Shown here: piece after piece, positions 8,496 through 16,999 of the stretch | How positions within the stretch are numbered: the stretch's first letter is position 1 | Layout: each line of letters opens with the position of its first letter | Notes under the pieces: model-generated | Seen by the model: the letters and a program-made list of their open reading frames with translations, nothing else | Databases searched by the model: none | What the model was told of the DNA's origin: nothing | NCBI RefSeq assembly: GCF_014490485.1 | Contig: NZ_JACTVA010000030.1 | Location: forward strand, 1 to 62,555 | Length of the DNA: 62,555 nucleotides | Source of the DNA: Teichococcus aerophilus | GTDB lineage: Bacteria; Pseudomonadota; Alphaproteobacteria; Acetobacterales; Acetobacteraceae | Reading direction: 5' to 3' | Position numbers and translations under genes: made by a program

Positions 8496-10618
8496 GTGCG
8501 CGGGTCCGGGCTCGCGGCCTGGTAGGCCGCCTCCACGTCCAGCGGCAGCAGCCGGTCCTTCTGCAGGAAGCAGGCACGGTCCAGGTGGCGGATGGCGCTG
8601 GCGCGGTTGGTCAGCAGGATCAGGGTGATGCCGCGCCGCCGCAGGTTCTGCAGCACCAGCGCCTCGGCCTCCTCATCCAGGTGGCTGGTGGCGTCGTCCA
8701 GCACCAGCAGGCGCGGGTTGCCGGCCAGGGCACGGGCGATGCCCAGCCGCTGCCGCTCCCCACCGCTGAGACCGGTGCCGCCCTCGCCGATCGGGCCATC
8801 CAGCCCGCCGGGGCGGGCATCGATCACCTCCGCCAGCCCGGCATCCCCTACGGCGCGGGCGATATCGGCGGCCGGGGTGGCGTTGCCCCAGACGGTGATG
8901 GCGGCGCGCAGGGTACCGTTGGGGAAGAAGGGCTGCTGGTCGACGAAGCCGATGCCCTCGCAATCCCGCACCCAGCCGGCGCCTGCCGTGCCGAACAGGA
9001 TCTCGCCCCGCACCGGCGTGACGAGGCCGACCAGCAGCCGCGCCAGCGTGCTCTTGCCGCCGGAGGCACCGCCCATGATGCCGATGCTCTCGCCCACCTC
9101 CAGCGTGAGGTCGAGGCCGGAGAAGACCGGCGCGCCATTCGGGTAGGCAAAGCCGACATCCCGCAGCCGCACTGCACCGGTCGTGACGGGCACGGTGACA
9201 GGTACGGGGGCCGCCACTGTAGTGACGGCGCGCGGTTCATCCAGCACATCCCCCAGCCGGCCGAGCGCGGCGCCGGACTGGCCGATGGCGGTGCCGATGC
9301 CGGTGAAGGCCCCCAGCGCCGCGAAGAACAGGCCGGAGAGCGCCAGGAAGCCAACCAGCGTGCCCGCTGTCATCTCGGTATAGATCACCTGCAAGGCGCC
9401 GACGCCCAGCACCGCCAGGGTAGCGAAGCGGCTGCTGGCATAAGGCAGCGCTGCCAGCAGGTGCGTGGTGCGACCACTGCGCTGCTCCGCATTGATCAGG
9501 CGGGCCTCCGCCTGCACCATGCGGTTGAACAGCACCGGCTCGCTGCCGCTGGCGCGGGCCTGCTCCAGCAACGCGGTGCCCTGCACGGCCGCGGCATGCG
9601 CCTGGCCGGCCACCATCTGCAGGTGCACCGCCTGCTCCCGCACCCGGCCGGCGACGACGCGCAGCACCACCAGCTCCACCGCCGCCAGGCCCACCACCAC
9701 GGCGGTCAGCACGGTGTCGTACAGCAGCATGATGCCGGCATAGCCCAGCATGGCCAGGCCATTGACCACCAGTTGCACCACGGGGCCGGAGACGGTGCCG
9801 GCCAGTTGCGTGGCGAATTGCGTGCGGCTGGAGACCTCCACCGCGCTGCGGCGGACGAAGAACTCGTAGGGCAGGTGGAACAGCCGCCACACATAGCGGG
9901 CGGAGATGACCGCGTTCACCTTGGTGCGCAGCAGCCGCAGCCCACGCAGGTAGAGGTAGCTGAGCCCCGCATTGAACGCGCCCAGCGCGACGATGGCGGC
10001 CAGCAGCGGTGCCAGCCAGTCACCGTGATCCTGCACCAGGTAGTCATCGACGAAGATCTGCGTCAGCCCCGGCACCAGCGCGCCGACCAGCACCAGCAGC
10101 CCGCTGATGAGGATGATGGCGGCGAAGGCGGCCCAGGAACCCTGCAACTGTTCCAGCAGCCGCCACAGCGCCGGGCGCGGCGGCGGGGTGCGGCGGAAGG
10201 CTGGCCCGGCGCGGAAGGTCAGGGTGATGCCGGTGAAGCGCGCGCCGAATTCCGCGCGGTTCAGCACGCGCCGGCCATGCGCGGGGTCGTTGATCTGGAA
10301 CGCATCGCCTTGGATGGCTTCCAGCACCACGAAATGGTCGAAGTTCCAGAACAGGATCTGCGGCAGCGGCAGGCCGCGCAGTGCCTCCACCTCCCGGCTG
10401 AAAGCCTCGGCCTCCAGGCCCCGCGCCCGGGCGGCGGCGAGGATATCGGCGGCGGAGGTGCCATCGCGCGAGACGCCGCAGCTATCCCGTACCGCATCCA
10501 GCGATTCCCACCGGCCGAACGAAGCCAGCACCATGGCGAGACACGCGGCGCCGCATTCCGCCGCCTCCATCTGCAGGATGGTGGGCACGCGGCGGCTTCG
10601 GGACCGGCGGAAGAGCAT
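8492..10618 (-). CDS. NHLM-type ABC transporter with N-terminal C39 double-glycine peptidase
   Basis: 708 residues from ATG 10618; the ORF runs on upstream into the preceding gene's sequence without coding character. The C39 peptidase domain (about 10-140) has Cys22 in AAECGAACLAM, His95 in FDHFVVLE and Asp111 in NDPAHG, a complete catalytic triad. An exporter membrane domain (about 165-440) follows, then an ATPase with Walker A GGASGGKST (K522) and signature LSGGERQRLGIARAL. Walker B reads LLVLDDATSHLD, with Asp where the catalytic Glu is expected, and the H-loop His is Asn (LLTNRAS), so one ATP site is probably degenerate. It should cleave double-glycine leaders in the cytosol and export the cargo. 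The likely cargo is the 11661-13673 product. It starts 22 bp after the gene ending at 10641. Confidence 0.9.
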   Translation of the reverse strand: MLFRRSRSRRVPTILQMEAAECGAACLAMVLASFGRWESLDAVRDSCGVSRDGTSAADILAAARARGLEAEAFSREVEALRGLPLPQILFWNFDHFVVLEAIQGDAFQINDPAHGRRVLNRAEFGARFTGITLTFRAGPAFRRTPPPRPALWRLLEQLQGSWAAFAAIILISGLLVLVGALVPGLTQIFVDDYLVQDHGDWLAPLLAAIVALGAFNAGLSYLYLRGLRLLRTKVNAVISARYVWRLFHLPYEFFVRRSAVEVSSRTQFATQLAGTVSGPVVQLVVNGLAMLGYAGIMLLYDTVLTAVVVGLAAVELVVLRVVAGRVREQAVHLQMVAGQAHAAAVQGTALLEQARASGSEPVLFNRMVQAEARLINAEQRSGRTTHLLAALPYASSRFATLAVLGVGALQVIYTEMTAGTLVGFLALSGLFFAALGAFTGIGTAIGQSGAALGRLGDVLDEPRAVTTVAAPVPVTVPVTTGAVRLRDVGFAYPNGAPVFSGLDLTLEVGESIGIMGGASGGKSTLARLLVGLVTPVRGEILFGTAGAGWVRDCEGIGFVDQQPFFPNGTLRAAITVWGNATPAADIARAVGDAGLAEVIDARPGGLDGPIGEGGTGLSGGERQRLGIARALAGNPRLLVLDDATSHLDEEAEALVLQNLRRRGITLILLTNRASAIRHLDRACFLQKDRLLPLDVEAAYQAASPDPRT

Positions 10619-10640
10619 GACGGCGACTCGCGATGCGCCG

Positions 10641-11063
10641 TTACGGCGCCGGGGCGGAAGCCCGCCGCAGGGCGGTGAAGGCGACGGCGATCTGCTCCTC
10701 CACCAGTGCGCCACGGGCGGCGGCGCCTTCCAGCGCCGCATAGGCCGTCTTCAACGCATCGTCGCCATAGGCGGGCGCGGTGCCGCCGGCGCGGGTGATC
10801 ACCTGCTTCTCCAAGTCGATGACGGTCAGGAAAGCGACCAGCCGGCTCTTGCCCTGCTCCACCGCGTTGTTGAAGTAGCCAACGGAAAGCTGGCGCTCCG
10901 CCGCCTTGTACGCCGCTTCCAAGACGGCGGGGGACGCGGCGTTCTGGCCTTGCAGCACCTCCGCCCCCAGCCGGCCGATCCACTGCGCCTGCGAGTCCGA
11001 CCAGCCGCCCGCCTTCGCGCGGGTGGCAAGCTGCGCCTCGAGGCCTTGCTGGGACTGGGTCAT
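10641..11063 (-). CDS. Small protein of unknown family, paralogue of the 11124-11630 product
   Basis: 140 residues if translated from the second ATG at 11063 (MTQSQQGLEAQL), chosen because it aligns with the paralogue's MTQT start and has a GAGTGG-like ribosome site; an ATG at 11096 would add 11 residues. It is predicted mostly helical and soluble, with no signal peptide, membrane segment or double-glycine leader. Conserved with the paralogue are GWSDSQAQW, RQLSVGYFNNAVEQGKSR and AFLTVIDLEKQ, and a GDDALKTAYAALE block. I do not recognise the family. Its place between the candidate cargo and its exporter suggests a cargo chaperone, immunity or maturation role, which is inference only. Confidence 0.75.
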   Translation of the reverse strand: MTQSQQGLEAQLATRAKAGGWSDSQAQWIGRLGAEVLQGQNAASPAVLEAAYKAAERQLSVGYFNNAVEQGKSRLVAFLTVIDLEKQVITRAGGTAPAYGDDALKTAYAALEGAAARGALVEEQIAVAFTALRRASAPAP

Positions 11064-11123
11064 CTGTATCCACTCGATCTGCGGAGGTTGCGGCATCTCA
11101 TCGGCCCGTGCGGCGTTCCCGGC

Positions 11124-11630
11124 TCAGTGCCGGGGGGCGTCGCGTTCCTCCGCCAGCAGGCGCTGGATCTCGGCGAAGCCGGCGGCGACCTGCCGCTCCG
11201 GCGTCTGGCCTGTGGCGGCGGCCTGCTCCACCCGGCCGCAGGCGGCCATCAGCACGTCGTCCCCGTATTCGGGGATGGGCGCGCCACGGCGCCCGGCCAG
11301 CTGCTTCTCCAGGTCGATGACGGTGAGGAAGGCGGCCACGCGGCTCTGGCCCTTTTCCAGCGCGTTCTGGAAATAGCCGACGGTCAGCTGGCGCCGCGCC
11401 TGGCCATAGGCCTCGGGCAAAGCCTGCTCGACCGGCACGCCATCGACCACGTCCTGCAGCAGCTTCTCCTTCGCCAGGATATCCAGCCAGGCTGCCTGGG
11501 ATTCCGACCATCCCTCCAGCTGCGCGCGTTGCAGGATCTGCGCGCGAGCGGCGGCATCGATCTCCCGCAGATTCTCGGCGAGCCGGGCACGCTTCTGGGC
11601 GAATGGGTCGGGGGCGGTGGTCTGCGTCAT
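11124..11630 (-). CDS. Small protein of unknown family, paralogue of the 10641-11063 product
   Basis: 168 residues from ATG 11630, 30 bp after the stop of the large leader protein and 60 bp before the paralogue's start. It is charged and helix-rich with no membrane segment or signal. It shares GWSESQAAW, RQLTVGYFQNALEKGQSR, AFLTVIDLEKQ and the GDDVLMAACGRVEQAA block with its neighbour at matching spacing, so the pair came from a tandem duplication and diverged. Function is unknown. Sitting directly downstream of the candidate exported protein, it could be its immunity protein or export chaperone. No catalytic motif is visible. Confidence 0.8.
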   Translation of the reverse strand: MTQTTAPDPFAQKRARLAENLREIDAAARAQILQRAQLEGWSESQAAWLDILAKEKLLQDVVDGVPVEQALPEAYGQARRQLTVGYFQNALEKGQSRVAAFLTVIDLEKQLAGRRGAPIPEYGDDVLMAACGRVEQAAATGQTPERQVAAGFAEIQRLLAEERDAPRH

Positions 11631-11660
11631 GTCAGGATTCCCGATAAAAGCCGGCGCGCG

Positions 11661-13673
11661 TCAGCTGAAGAAGCCGGAGACAAAGGTCCAGCCATAGATG
11701 TAGGCCGCACCCACCGCGAGGATCGGAGTGTCCGAGATGACCTGCGTCGCCTTGTCGGTATTCTTGCAGGCCTTGTCGAAGTCGCCCTTGATGTTGATGT
11801 CGTAGGTCCCGCCCACGCCCAGATAGCCGCCGATGGTCAGCTTGACGTCGACCTTGCCGTTCTCGATGGAGATGTCCGGCTCGAACTTGACGCCGATGGC
11901 GCCCGCCTTGAAATGCCCGGTGGCGGATGCGCCGTTGCCGTCCTTGGTGAAGGTGCCGACATTGACGTCCGCGCCCACGCCGGCATTGGCCTCGAAGCCG
12001 CCGCCTGCCTTCACCTTCACCTTGCCGGTCTTGGGGTCGAAGCTAACGTCCACCTCGGCCTTGGCCTCCACCCGCGCCTGGACAAAGACGTCGGCGCCGA
12101 CAGTGACCTTGCCTTCCCCCACCTTGATGTCGTGCGTCACCGTCACCGAGGCCGTGACCTCGGCGGAGGCCTTGACCTGCGCGTTGACGCCATCGAACCC
12201 CAGATGCGCGCCGGCCTTGGCGCCGATCTCGCCATGCAGGGCGGCGGAGACCGTCTCCGTATGCTCGAACCCCAGGACGGTGTCGGTGACGGCGTGGCTG
12301 ACCTCGCCATGGAGGGCGAACTGCGCCGACGCATCGGCGTCGAAGGACGTATTGGTCGACGCGAAGCCCGCCTTGGCCTGATAGGATTCGGTGCCGAGCA
12401 CGCGGTCCTTGGTGACCAAGATCGTCTTGCCCTGCTCGTCCTTCAGCGTCGTCACGTCCTCGCCGCCATAGCGCGTGACGGACCCATGGACGACCTTGGC
12501 GCCGACACCGAGATCGGAGCTCCAGCTCTCCGTCCCCGCCGTCACCGTGGTCGCGTCGATGCCCTTGTGCGTCTTGAGCACCCCGCCGGTGTCGGAGACG
12601 ACGATGTCGTCCGTGCCGCTGTCGGCGGTGACCACGGGCTTGATGGTGTTGGTGTAGTGGCCATGCGCCTCGGCATCTTTCTTCGCCGCCTCGGTCAGCG
12701 CCTCGCTCACCAGCTTGTTGCCGAGATGGGTCAGGTTGGTGCGGACCATCTCCGCATTCTTCTGGGCCTGCTCGGCCTTCTTGGCGTCGTCCTGCTTGAT
12801 CTTGGCGGCGGCATCGGCCTTCGCCTTCGCGTCGCTCAGCGCCTTGTCCAGCTGCGCCGCCACCTTGTGGCCGTCGGCGGCGTCGCCGTGGCCGGCGGCA
12901 TCCTGCGCCGCCGGCTTCGGCACGCCGGGCGCGGGCGCGCCGGCCGCGGCAGGGGCGGGCTTGGAAGCCTCGGCCTTGGCCTGCGCCGTCACGGTCTCCA
13001 GCAGCTTGGTGTGCTCGGTGTGCTGCTGCACCGCCTGGTCATAGGCGGACTTGGCGGCGCTGATCTCACTGGCCGGCTTGTTCTGCTGCTGCAGGCTCTG
13101 CAGCCGGTCCTCGTAGGCCTTCACGGTGCCGGCGCTGATGCCGTGCAGCTCCTTCGCCGTATCCACCACGGAGCGCGGCCCCTCCCCGCCATGCGGGGCG
13201 GCGTCCAGCGCCTTCGGGCCGGCGCGGTCGTTATCCTGCTGCTTCTCGGCCGCCTTCTTCTCGGCATCGGCGGCGGTCGATTTGATGGTGACCTTGGTCG
13301 TCCCGGTACCCTGGTAGTCAGGGTTCTCCACTGTGTACTTCCACTCGTTCTTCAGGAACTCGCTGCCGCCCTTGAGCTTGATGCCCGTGACCGCCTTGAA
13401 GTCGTTCGCCACCTCCTTGGAATAGTTGGCGGGCAGGCTGGACTCGGGCTTGGCAGGGGGCTGTTCCGGCCCGCTGGCGGCCTCCGGGCCCGGCTTGGCG
13501 GCCGGGGTGGGCTCGGCGGCGTGCGGGTCTGCCCCCGCGGTCAGCGCGGCGGCGCGGTCCCCGTCCATGGGCTTGGCTTCATCGGCCCGGGCGCCGCCGA
13601 TGATACGGCGAAGCACGTCTTCCGGCAGTGGCAGAACCCGGTCGGCGGGTGAGTGCTCGTTGGGTTCCGTCAC
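11661..13673 (-). CDS. Large candidate exported protein with an N-terminal double-glycine leader
   Basis: 670 residues, first gene of the export operon. The GTG start at 13673 is supported by a strong GGAGG site 6-7 bp upstream. Residues 16-27 read LPEDVLRRIIGG: with the Gly pair at -2/-1 there are Leu at -12, Leu at -7 and Ile at -4, the classic C39 leader pattern, so cleavage after Gly27 is predicted. Residues 28-110 are Pro/Ala-rich. A charged, Ala/Lys/Gln-rich probably coiled-coil region (about 150-320) follows, then about 300 residues of alternating hydrophobic and polar residues rich in Gly/Val/Ala that look like successive amphipathic beta-strands. The C-terminus is hydrophobic (ILAVGAAYIYGW, then a final FFS). 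No RTX nonapeptides, known toxin motif or recognisable family were found. The mature part, about 643 residues, is far larger than a usual double-glycine peptide. It could be a toxin, adhesin or matrix protein. Confidence 0.8.
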   Translation of the reverse strand: MTEPNEHSPADRVLPLPEDVLRRIIGGARADEAKPMDGDRAAALTAGADPHAAEPTPAAKPGPEAASGPEQPPAKPESSLPANYSKEVANDFKAVTGIKLKGGSEFLKNEWKYTVENPDYQGTGTTKVTIKSTAADAEKKAAEKQQDNDRAGPKALDAAPHGGEGPRSVVDTAKELHGISAGTVKAYEDRLQSLQQQNKPASEISAAKSAYDQAVQQHTEHTKLLETVTAQAKAEASKPAPAAAGAPAPGVPKPAAQDAAGHGDAADGHKVAAQLDKALSDAKAKADAAAKIKQDDAKKAEQAQKNAEMVRTNLTHLGNKLVSEALTEAAKKDAEAHGHYTNTIKPVVTADSGTDDIVVSDTGGVLKTHKGIDATTVTAGTESWSSDLGVGAKVVHGSVTRYGGEDVTTLKDEQGKTILVTKDRVLGTESYQAKAGFASTNTSFDADASAQFALHGEVSHAVTDTVLGFEHTETVSAALHGEIGAKAGAHLGFDGVNAQVKASAEVTASVTVTHDIKVGEGKVTVGADVFVQARVEAKAEVDVSFDPKTGKVKVKAGGGFEANAGVGADVNVGTFTKDGNGASATGHFKAGAIGVKFEPDISIENGKVDVKLTIGGYLGVGGTYDINIKGDFDKACKNTDKATQVISDTPILAVGAAYIYGWTFVSGFFS

Positions 13674-13679
13674 GGGCTG

Positions 13680-13684
13680 CCTCC
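13680..13684 (-). promoter_or_regulatory. Strong Shine-Dalgarno deciding the GTG start at 13673
   Basis: The minus strand reads GGAGG here, 6 bp before the GTG. It fixes the start and therefore the N-terminal double-glycine leader. Confidence 0.75.
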
Positions 13685-14012
13685 GGCATAGACGTAAGAA
13701 ATTCTCGCTTTACGAAAATCACTACAGGAGGACTCTCACCTGCTCCAGAAAATTTGTTCGGGGCGGGGGCTCTTTGTGCCGCCCAGCCCTTGATGCCGTG
13801 CTCTGGCAGGCAACCTTGCCCGGTCACGAAGGCCTGAGGTGAAGGAACTGGGCTGGGGGAAAGCGGCGGAGACGTGACGGCAGTGAGCCCAGACCCGGCA
13901 GCCACCGTGGCCAAAGGCCCCTGTGGTCTGTCACAGCCGGCGGTCACCCCGCCCGCACAGGCTGGCGCCTCAAGGGCGCCCGGCCGCGCCAAAGGCGGTG
14001 CCGGTCACTATG

Positions 14013-14044
14013 AGGGCCGGCCATGCCACCGCACGGCCGGCCCT
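14013..14044 (-). terminator. Hairpin downstream of mqo
   Basis: AGGGCCGGCC (14013-14022) is perfectly complementary to GGCCGGCCCT (14035-14044), with a 12-nt loop, 11 bp past the mqo stop. There is no T-tract, so it may be a weak terminator or only an mRNA 3'-end structure. Confidence 0.45.
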
Positions 14045-14055
14045 TCGGCACTTGA

Positions 14056-15765
14056 CTACAGCGCCATGTCAGGCACGCGCCGCACCTCGCCCGCCGGGTT
14101 GGCGGCGGTGCTGGGCTTGGGGAAGGCGGCCGGGTCGATCGCGGGCGGCGCGATGGCCAGCTCCAGCCGCTCGCCCGTGGCGGCCCATTCCGCCGCCACG
14201 CGATCGGGATGCTGGTTCAGCAGCGTGCCGTAGCTCGGCACGATGCGGCGGATCTTCTCCTGCCAGGCCGGCGTCGCCAGCCGGTCGGCGAACACGCGCT
14301 GCAGCAGGTCCAGCATGATCGGCGCAGCGGTCGAGGCCCCGGGCGAGGCACCGAGCAGCGCGGCCAGCGTCCGGTCCCCGGAATGGACGATTTCGGTCCC
14401 CAGCTTCAGCACGCCGCCCTTTTGCGCGTCCCGCTTGATGATCTGCACCCGCTGGCCAGCCTGCCACAGCCGCCAATCCTCGCCCCGCGCCTGCGGGTAG
14501 TATTCCCGCAGCGCCGCCAGCCGGTCGGCGTCCGACATCATCAGCTGCTCGCCCAGGTAGCGGACGAGGTCGAACTCATCCCAGCCCACGCTCAGCATCG
14601 GCCGGATATTGTCCAGCGTCACCGAGGCCGGCAGGTCGAAATACGACCCCTCCTTCAGGAACTTGGTCGAGAAGGTGGCGAAGGGGCCGAACAGGATGAC
14701 GCGCTTGCCGTCCAGCATCCGCGTGTCCAGGTGCGGCACGGACATGGGCGGGGAGCCGACAGAGGCCTTGCCATAGGCCTTGGCCAGGTGCCGGTCCACC
14801 ACCCCCGGTGCCTCGGTGACGAGGAAGGAGCCGCCGACCGGGAAGCCGGCATAATTGTCGCCTTCCGGCACGCCGGACATCTGCAGCAGGTGCAGCGCGC
14901 CGCCGCCGGCGCCAAGGAACACGAACTTCGCGTCCACCGTCCGCTCATCGGCCCCGGTCTTGCGGTTCTTGTAGGTGACGCGCCAGGTGCCATCGGTGTT
15001 CCGGGCGATGGCACTGACCTCGCTGGACGTGTGCAGGCTGAACCCCGCCTGCGCCTTCAGGTGGGAGACGAACTGGCGGGTGATCTCGCCGAAATTCACG
15101 TCCGTGCCCTGCGGCGCCCGCGTGGCCGCGATCTCCTGCCCCTTGTCCCGCCCTTCCATCATCAGCGGCACCCACTCGGCGATCTTCGCGGCGTCGCGCG
15201 AGAACTCCATGCCGGCGAAGAGCGGGCTGGATTGCAGCGCCTCGTGGCGCTTCTGCAGATAGGCGATGTTCTCGGCACCCCAGACGAAGCTCATATGCGG
15301 GGTAGAGTTGATAAAGGAACGCGGGTTCTTCAGCACGCCGGCCTGCACCTGATGCGCCCAGAACTGGCGGGACACCTGGAAGGCCTCGTTGATCTCGACG
15401 GCCTTCGCGGTCTGGATCTTCCCGTCCGCGTCCTCCGGCGTGTAGTTCAGCTCGGCCAGGGCGGAGTGGCCGGTGCCGGCATTGTTCCAGCCATTCGAGC
15501 TTTCGAGCGCGACATCATCCAGCCGCTCGATCATCTCGATCGACCAGCCCGGCTCCAACTCGTGCAGCAGCACGCCGAGCGTCGCGCTCATGATGCCGCC
15601 GCCCACCAGAAGCACGTCCACCGCCCGGACGGCAGGGGCCGCGCGCACCGGCAGCGCCGCGATGGCGCCGGCCGCGACGGCGGTGCCAAGCAGCTGCCTG
15701 CGGTTCAGCGTGAGATGTCGGGGGTTCTCAACGGCATTGCGGCCGTTCTTGTCGTCTTCGCGCAT
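14056..15765 (-). CDS. mqo: Malate:quinone oxidoreductase with an N-terminal Tat-like leader
   Basis: 569 residues from ATG 15765. The enzyme oxidises L-malate to oxaloacetate with FAD and passes electrons to the quinone pool, a membrane-associated TCA-cycle alternative to malate dehydrogenase. Evidence is the FAD-binding start [19 protein letters not shown], the Mqo signature [20 protein letters not shown], the [11 protein letters not shown] block and near-full family length. It begins with about 45 extra residues containing [19 protein letters not shown], a twin-arginine, hydrophobic, Ala-rich segment that looks like a Tat signal, whereas well-studied Mqo proteins are cytoplasmic and peripheral. 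Orientation relative to the membrane is therefore open. It is monocistronic by spacing. Confidence 0.93.
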   Translation of the reverse strand: MREDDKNGRNAVENPRHLTLNRRQLLGTAVAAGAIAALPVRAAPAVRAVDVLLVGGGIMSATLGVLLHELEPGWSIEMIERLDDVALESSNGWNNAGTGHSALAELNYTPEDADGKIQTAKAVEINEAFQVSRQFWAHQVQAGVLKNPRSFINSTPHMSFVWGAENIAYLQKRHEALQSSPLFAGMEFSRDAAKIAEWVPLMMEGRDKGQEIAATRAPQGTDVNFGEITRQFVSHLKAQAGFSLHTSSEVSAIARNTDGTWRVTYKNRKTGADERTVDAKFVFLGAGGGALHLLQMSGVPEGDNYAGFPVGGSFLVTEAPGVVDRHLAKAYGKASVGSPPMSVPHLDTRMLDGKRVILFGPFATFSTKFLKEGSYFDLPASVTLDNIRPMLSVGWDEFDLVRYLGEQLMMSDADRLAALREYYPQARGEDWRLWQAGQRVQIIKRDAQKGGVLKLGTEIVHSGDRTLAALLGASPGASTAAPIMLDLLQRVFADRLATPAWQEKIRRIVPSYGTLLNQHPDRVAAEWAATGERLELAIAPPAIDPAAFPKPSTAANPAGEVRRVPDMAL

Positions 15766-15868
15766 TGATAGAGGTCCTCATTCAAAAACCTCCCTATGCC
15801 GCCTCCTCTAGCCAGAACCCGGCGCGCCATCAACCTGCGCGCGCCTCATGGCAGCGCCGCAGGCCGGC

Positions 15869-15907
15869 GGCGCCGGTGCCAGGACCCGGGCGGGCGGCAC
15901 CGGCGCC
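15869..15907 (-). terminator. Hairpin after the Bug receptor gene
   Basis: GGCGCCGGTGCC (15869-15880) pairs perfectly with GGCACCGGCGCC (15896-15907), giving a 12-bp stem just 6 bp past the stop of the minus-strand gene ending at 15914. No T-run follows. Confidence 0.5.
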
Positions 15908-15913
15908 GGGGCG

Positions 15914-16906
15914 TCAGTTGAGCGTGACCTTCGCCTCGACGATGACCTTGCCCCAGCGGGACAGCTCCTCCCGCAACTGCGCCGCCGTCGCCTCGGGGGT
16001 GGTGGGCTCGGGCAGCACGCCCTGTTGGATCAGGCGGTTGCGCACGTCGTCCTGCGCCAGCGCCGCGCGCAGGTCCCGGTTCAGCCGCGCCAGCACCGGG
16101 CCCGGCGTGGCGGCGGGCGCCAGCACGCCGTAGAGGGAAGAGACCTGGAAGCCGGGCAGGCCCGCCTCCGCCGTGGTCGGCACATCCGGCATGACGCTGC
16201 TGCGCGTCCCGGTGGCGATGGCCAGTACCTTCAGGCCGCTGCCGTTCTGCATCACGTTGGGCAGGGTGGCGAACATCAGATCCACCTGCCCGGCCAGCAC
16301 GTCCGCCAGCGCCGGCGCGCCGCCGCGATACGGCACGTGCAGCATCCGCGTGCCGGTCAGCGTGGCGAAGTACTCGCCGGCCAGATGCTCGGTCGAGCCA
16401 TTGCCGGAGGATGCGTAGCTGAGCGGGCGGTCCGCCTTCCGCAGCAGCGCGATCAGCTCCGCCAGGCTGGACGCCCGCACCCCGGCCCCGGCCACGACGA
16501 CGATCGGCACGGCGCCGATGGTGCCGACCGGCGCGAAGTCCCGCCCCAGGTCCAGGCCCAGATTATTGCCCGGCATGCCGGCCAGCATGGCGAAGTTGGT
16601 GATGGGCGCCATCATCAGCGTGTGCCCGTCCGCCGGCGCGCGCGCCACGAATTGCGCACCGATGGCCCCGGCGGCGCCGGTGCGGTTCTCCACCACCACC
16701 GACTGGCCGAGATGCGGGCCCATGCCCTGCCCGACCAGCCGCCCGACGAAATCCACCGCGCCGCCGGGCGAGAAAGGCACGATCAGCCGCACCGGCTGGT
16801 TGGGGAAGCCCTGCGCCCGCGCGGGCCGCGCGATGGCGAGGCCGATCCCGGCCGCCAGGATGGAGCGGCGCCGGAGCCGCGATGGGGAGCGAAGATTCAT
16901 GGGCAT
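15914..16906 (-). CDS. Bug/TctC-type tripartite tricarboxylate receptor
   Basis: 330 residues from ATG 16906, chosen for a GGAAGG site 8 bp upstream; an in-frame ATG at 16900 is also possible. It is a periplasmic solute receptor of the Bug family. A twin-Arg-like leader (RLRRRSILAAGIGLAIARPARAQ) is followed by the family hallmarks FPNQPVRLIVPFSPGGAVDF, VVENRTGAAGAIGA and VPYRGGAPAL. The ligand is unknown; Bug proteins bind carboxylates and other small acids. No TctA/TctB membrane partners are in the window. It is separated from the upstream operon by a terminator hairpin at 17000-17023, so it is probably its own unit. Confidence 0.9.
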   Translation of the reverse strand: MPMNLRSPSRLRRRSILAAGIGLAIARPARAQGFPNQPVRLIVPFSPGGAVDFVGRLVGQGMGPHLGQSVVVENRTGAAGAIGAQFVARAPADGHTLMMAPITNFAMLAGMPGNNLGLDLGRDFAPVGTIGAVPIVVVAGAGVRASSLAELIALLRKADRPLSYASSGNGSTEHLAGEYFATLTGTRMLHVPYRGGAPALADVLAGQVDLMFATLPNVMQNGSGLKVLAIATGTRSSVMPDVPTTAEAGLPGFQVSSLYGVLAPAATPGPVLARLNRDLRAALAQDDVRNRLIQQGVLPEPTTPEATAAQLREELSRWGKVIVEAKVTLN

Positions 16907-16999
16907 TCTCGAAGCCTTCCCTGAGAGGCCGGTGACGCGTGGCAATCATCCCGTCTGGCGTGCGGCCTGTTTTCTGCCGCTTGCGCCGAAGCCGTCATC

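Larger units (their letters stand above)
13674..14055. other. Upstream region of the export operon
   Basis: This 382-bp gap separates mqo (ending at 14056, same strand) from the export operon. It should hold the operon promoter. An AT-rich patch at about 13690-13725 stands out from the GC-rich surroundings and includes an imperfect inverted repeat (CGTAA near 13692 with TTACG near 13710). No convincing -35/-10 pair or gene was found. A hairpin lies at 14013-14044. Confidence 0.4.

Noticed and set aside
10107-13652. A 1181-codon plus-strand open frame
   Set aside because: It runs antisense across four well-supported minus-strand genes and is Arg/Gly/His-rich without family motifs, an effect of high-GC codon bias.
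11661-13673. RTX-type calcium-binding repeats in the large leader protein
   Set aside because: No GGxGxDxxx nonapeptides are present; the Gly-rich part looks like alternating beta-strands.
13579-13992. Minus-strand 137-codon ORF upstream of the export operon
   Set aside because: Pro/Arg-rich without motifs, spans the SD and start of the leader-protein gene, and lacks its own ribosome site.
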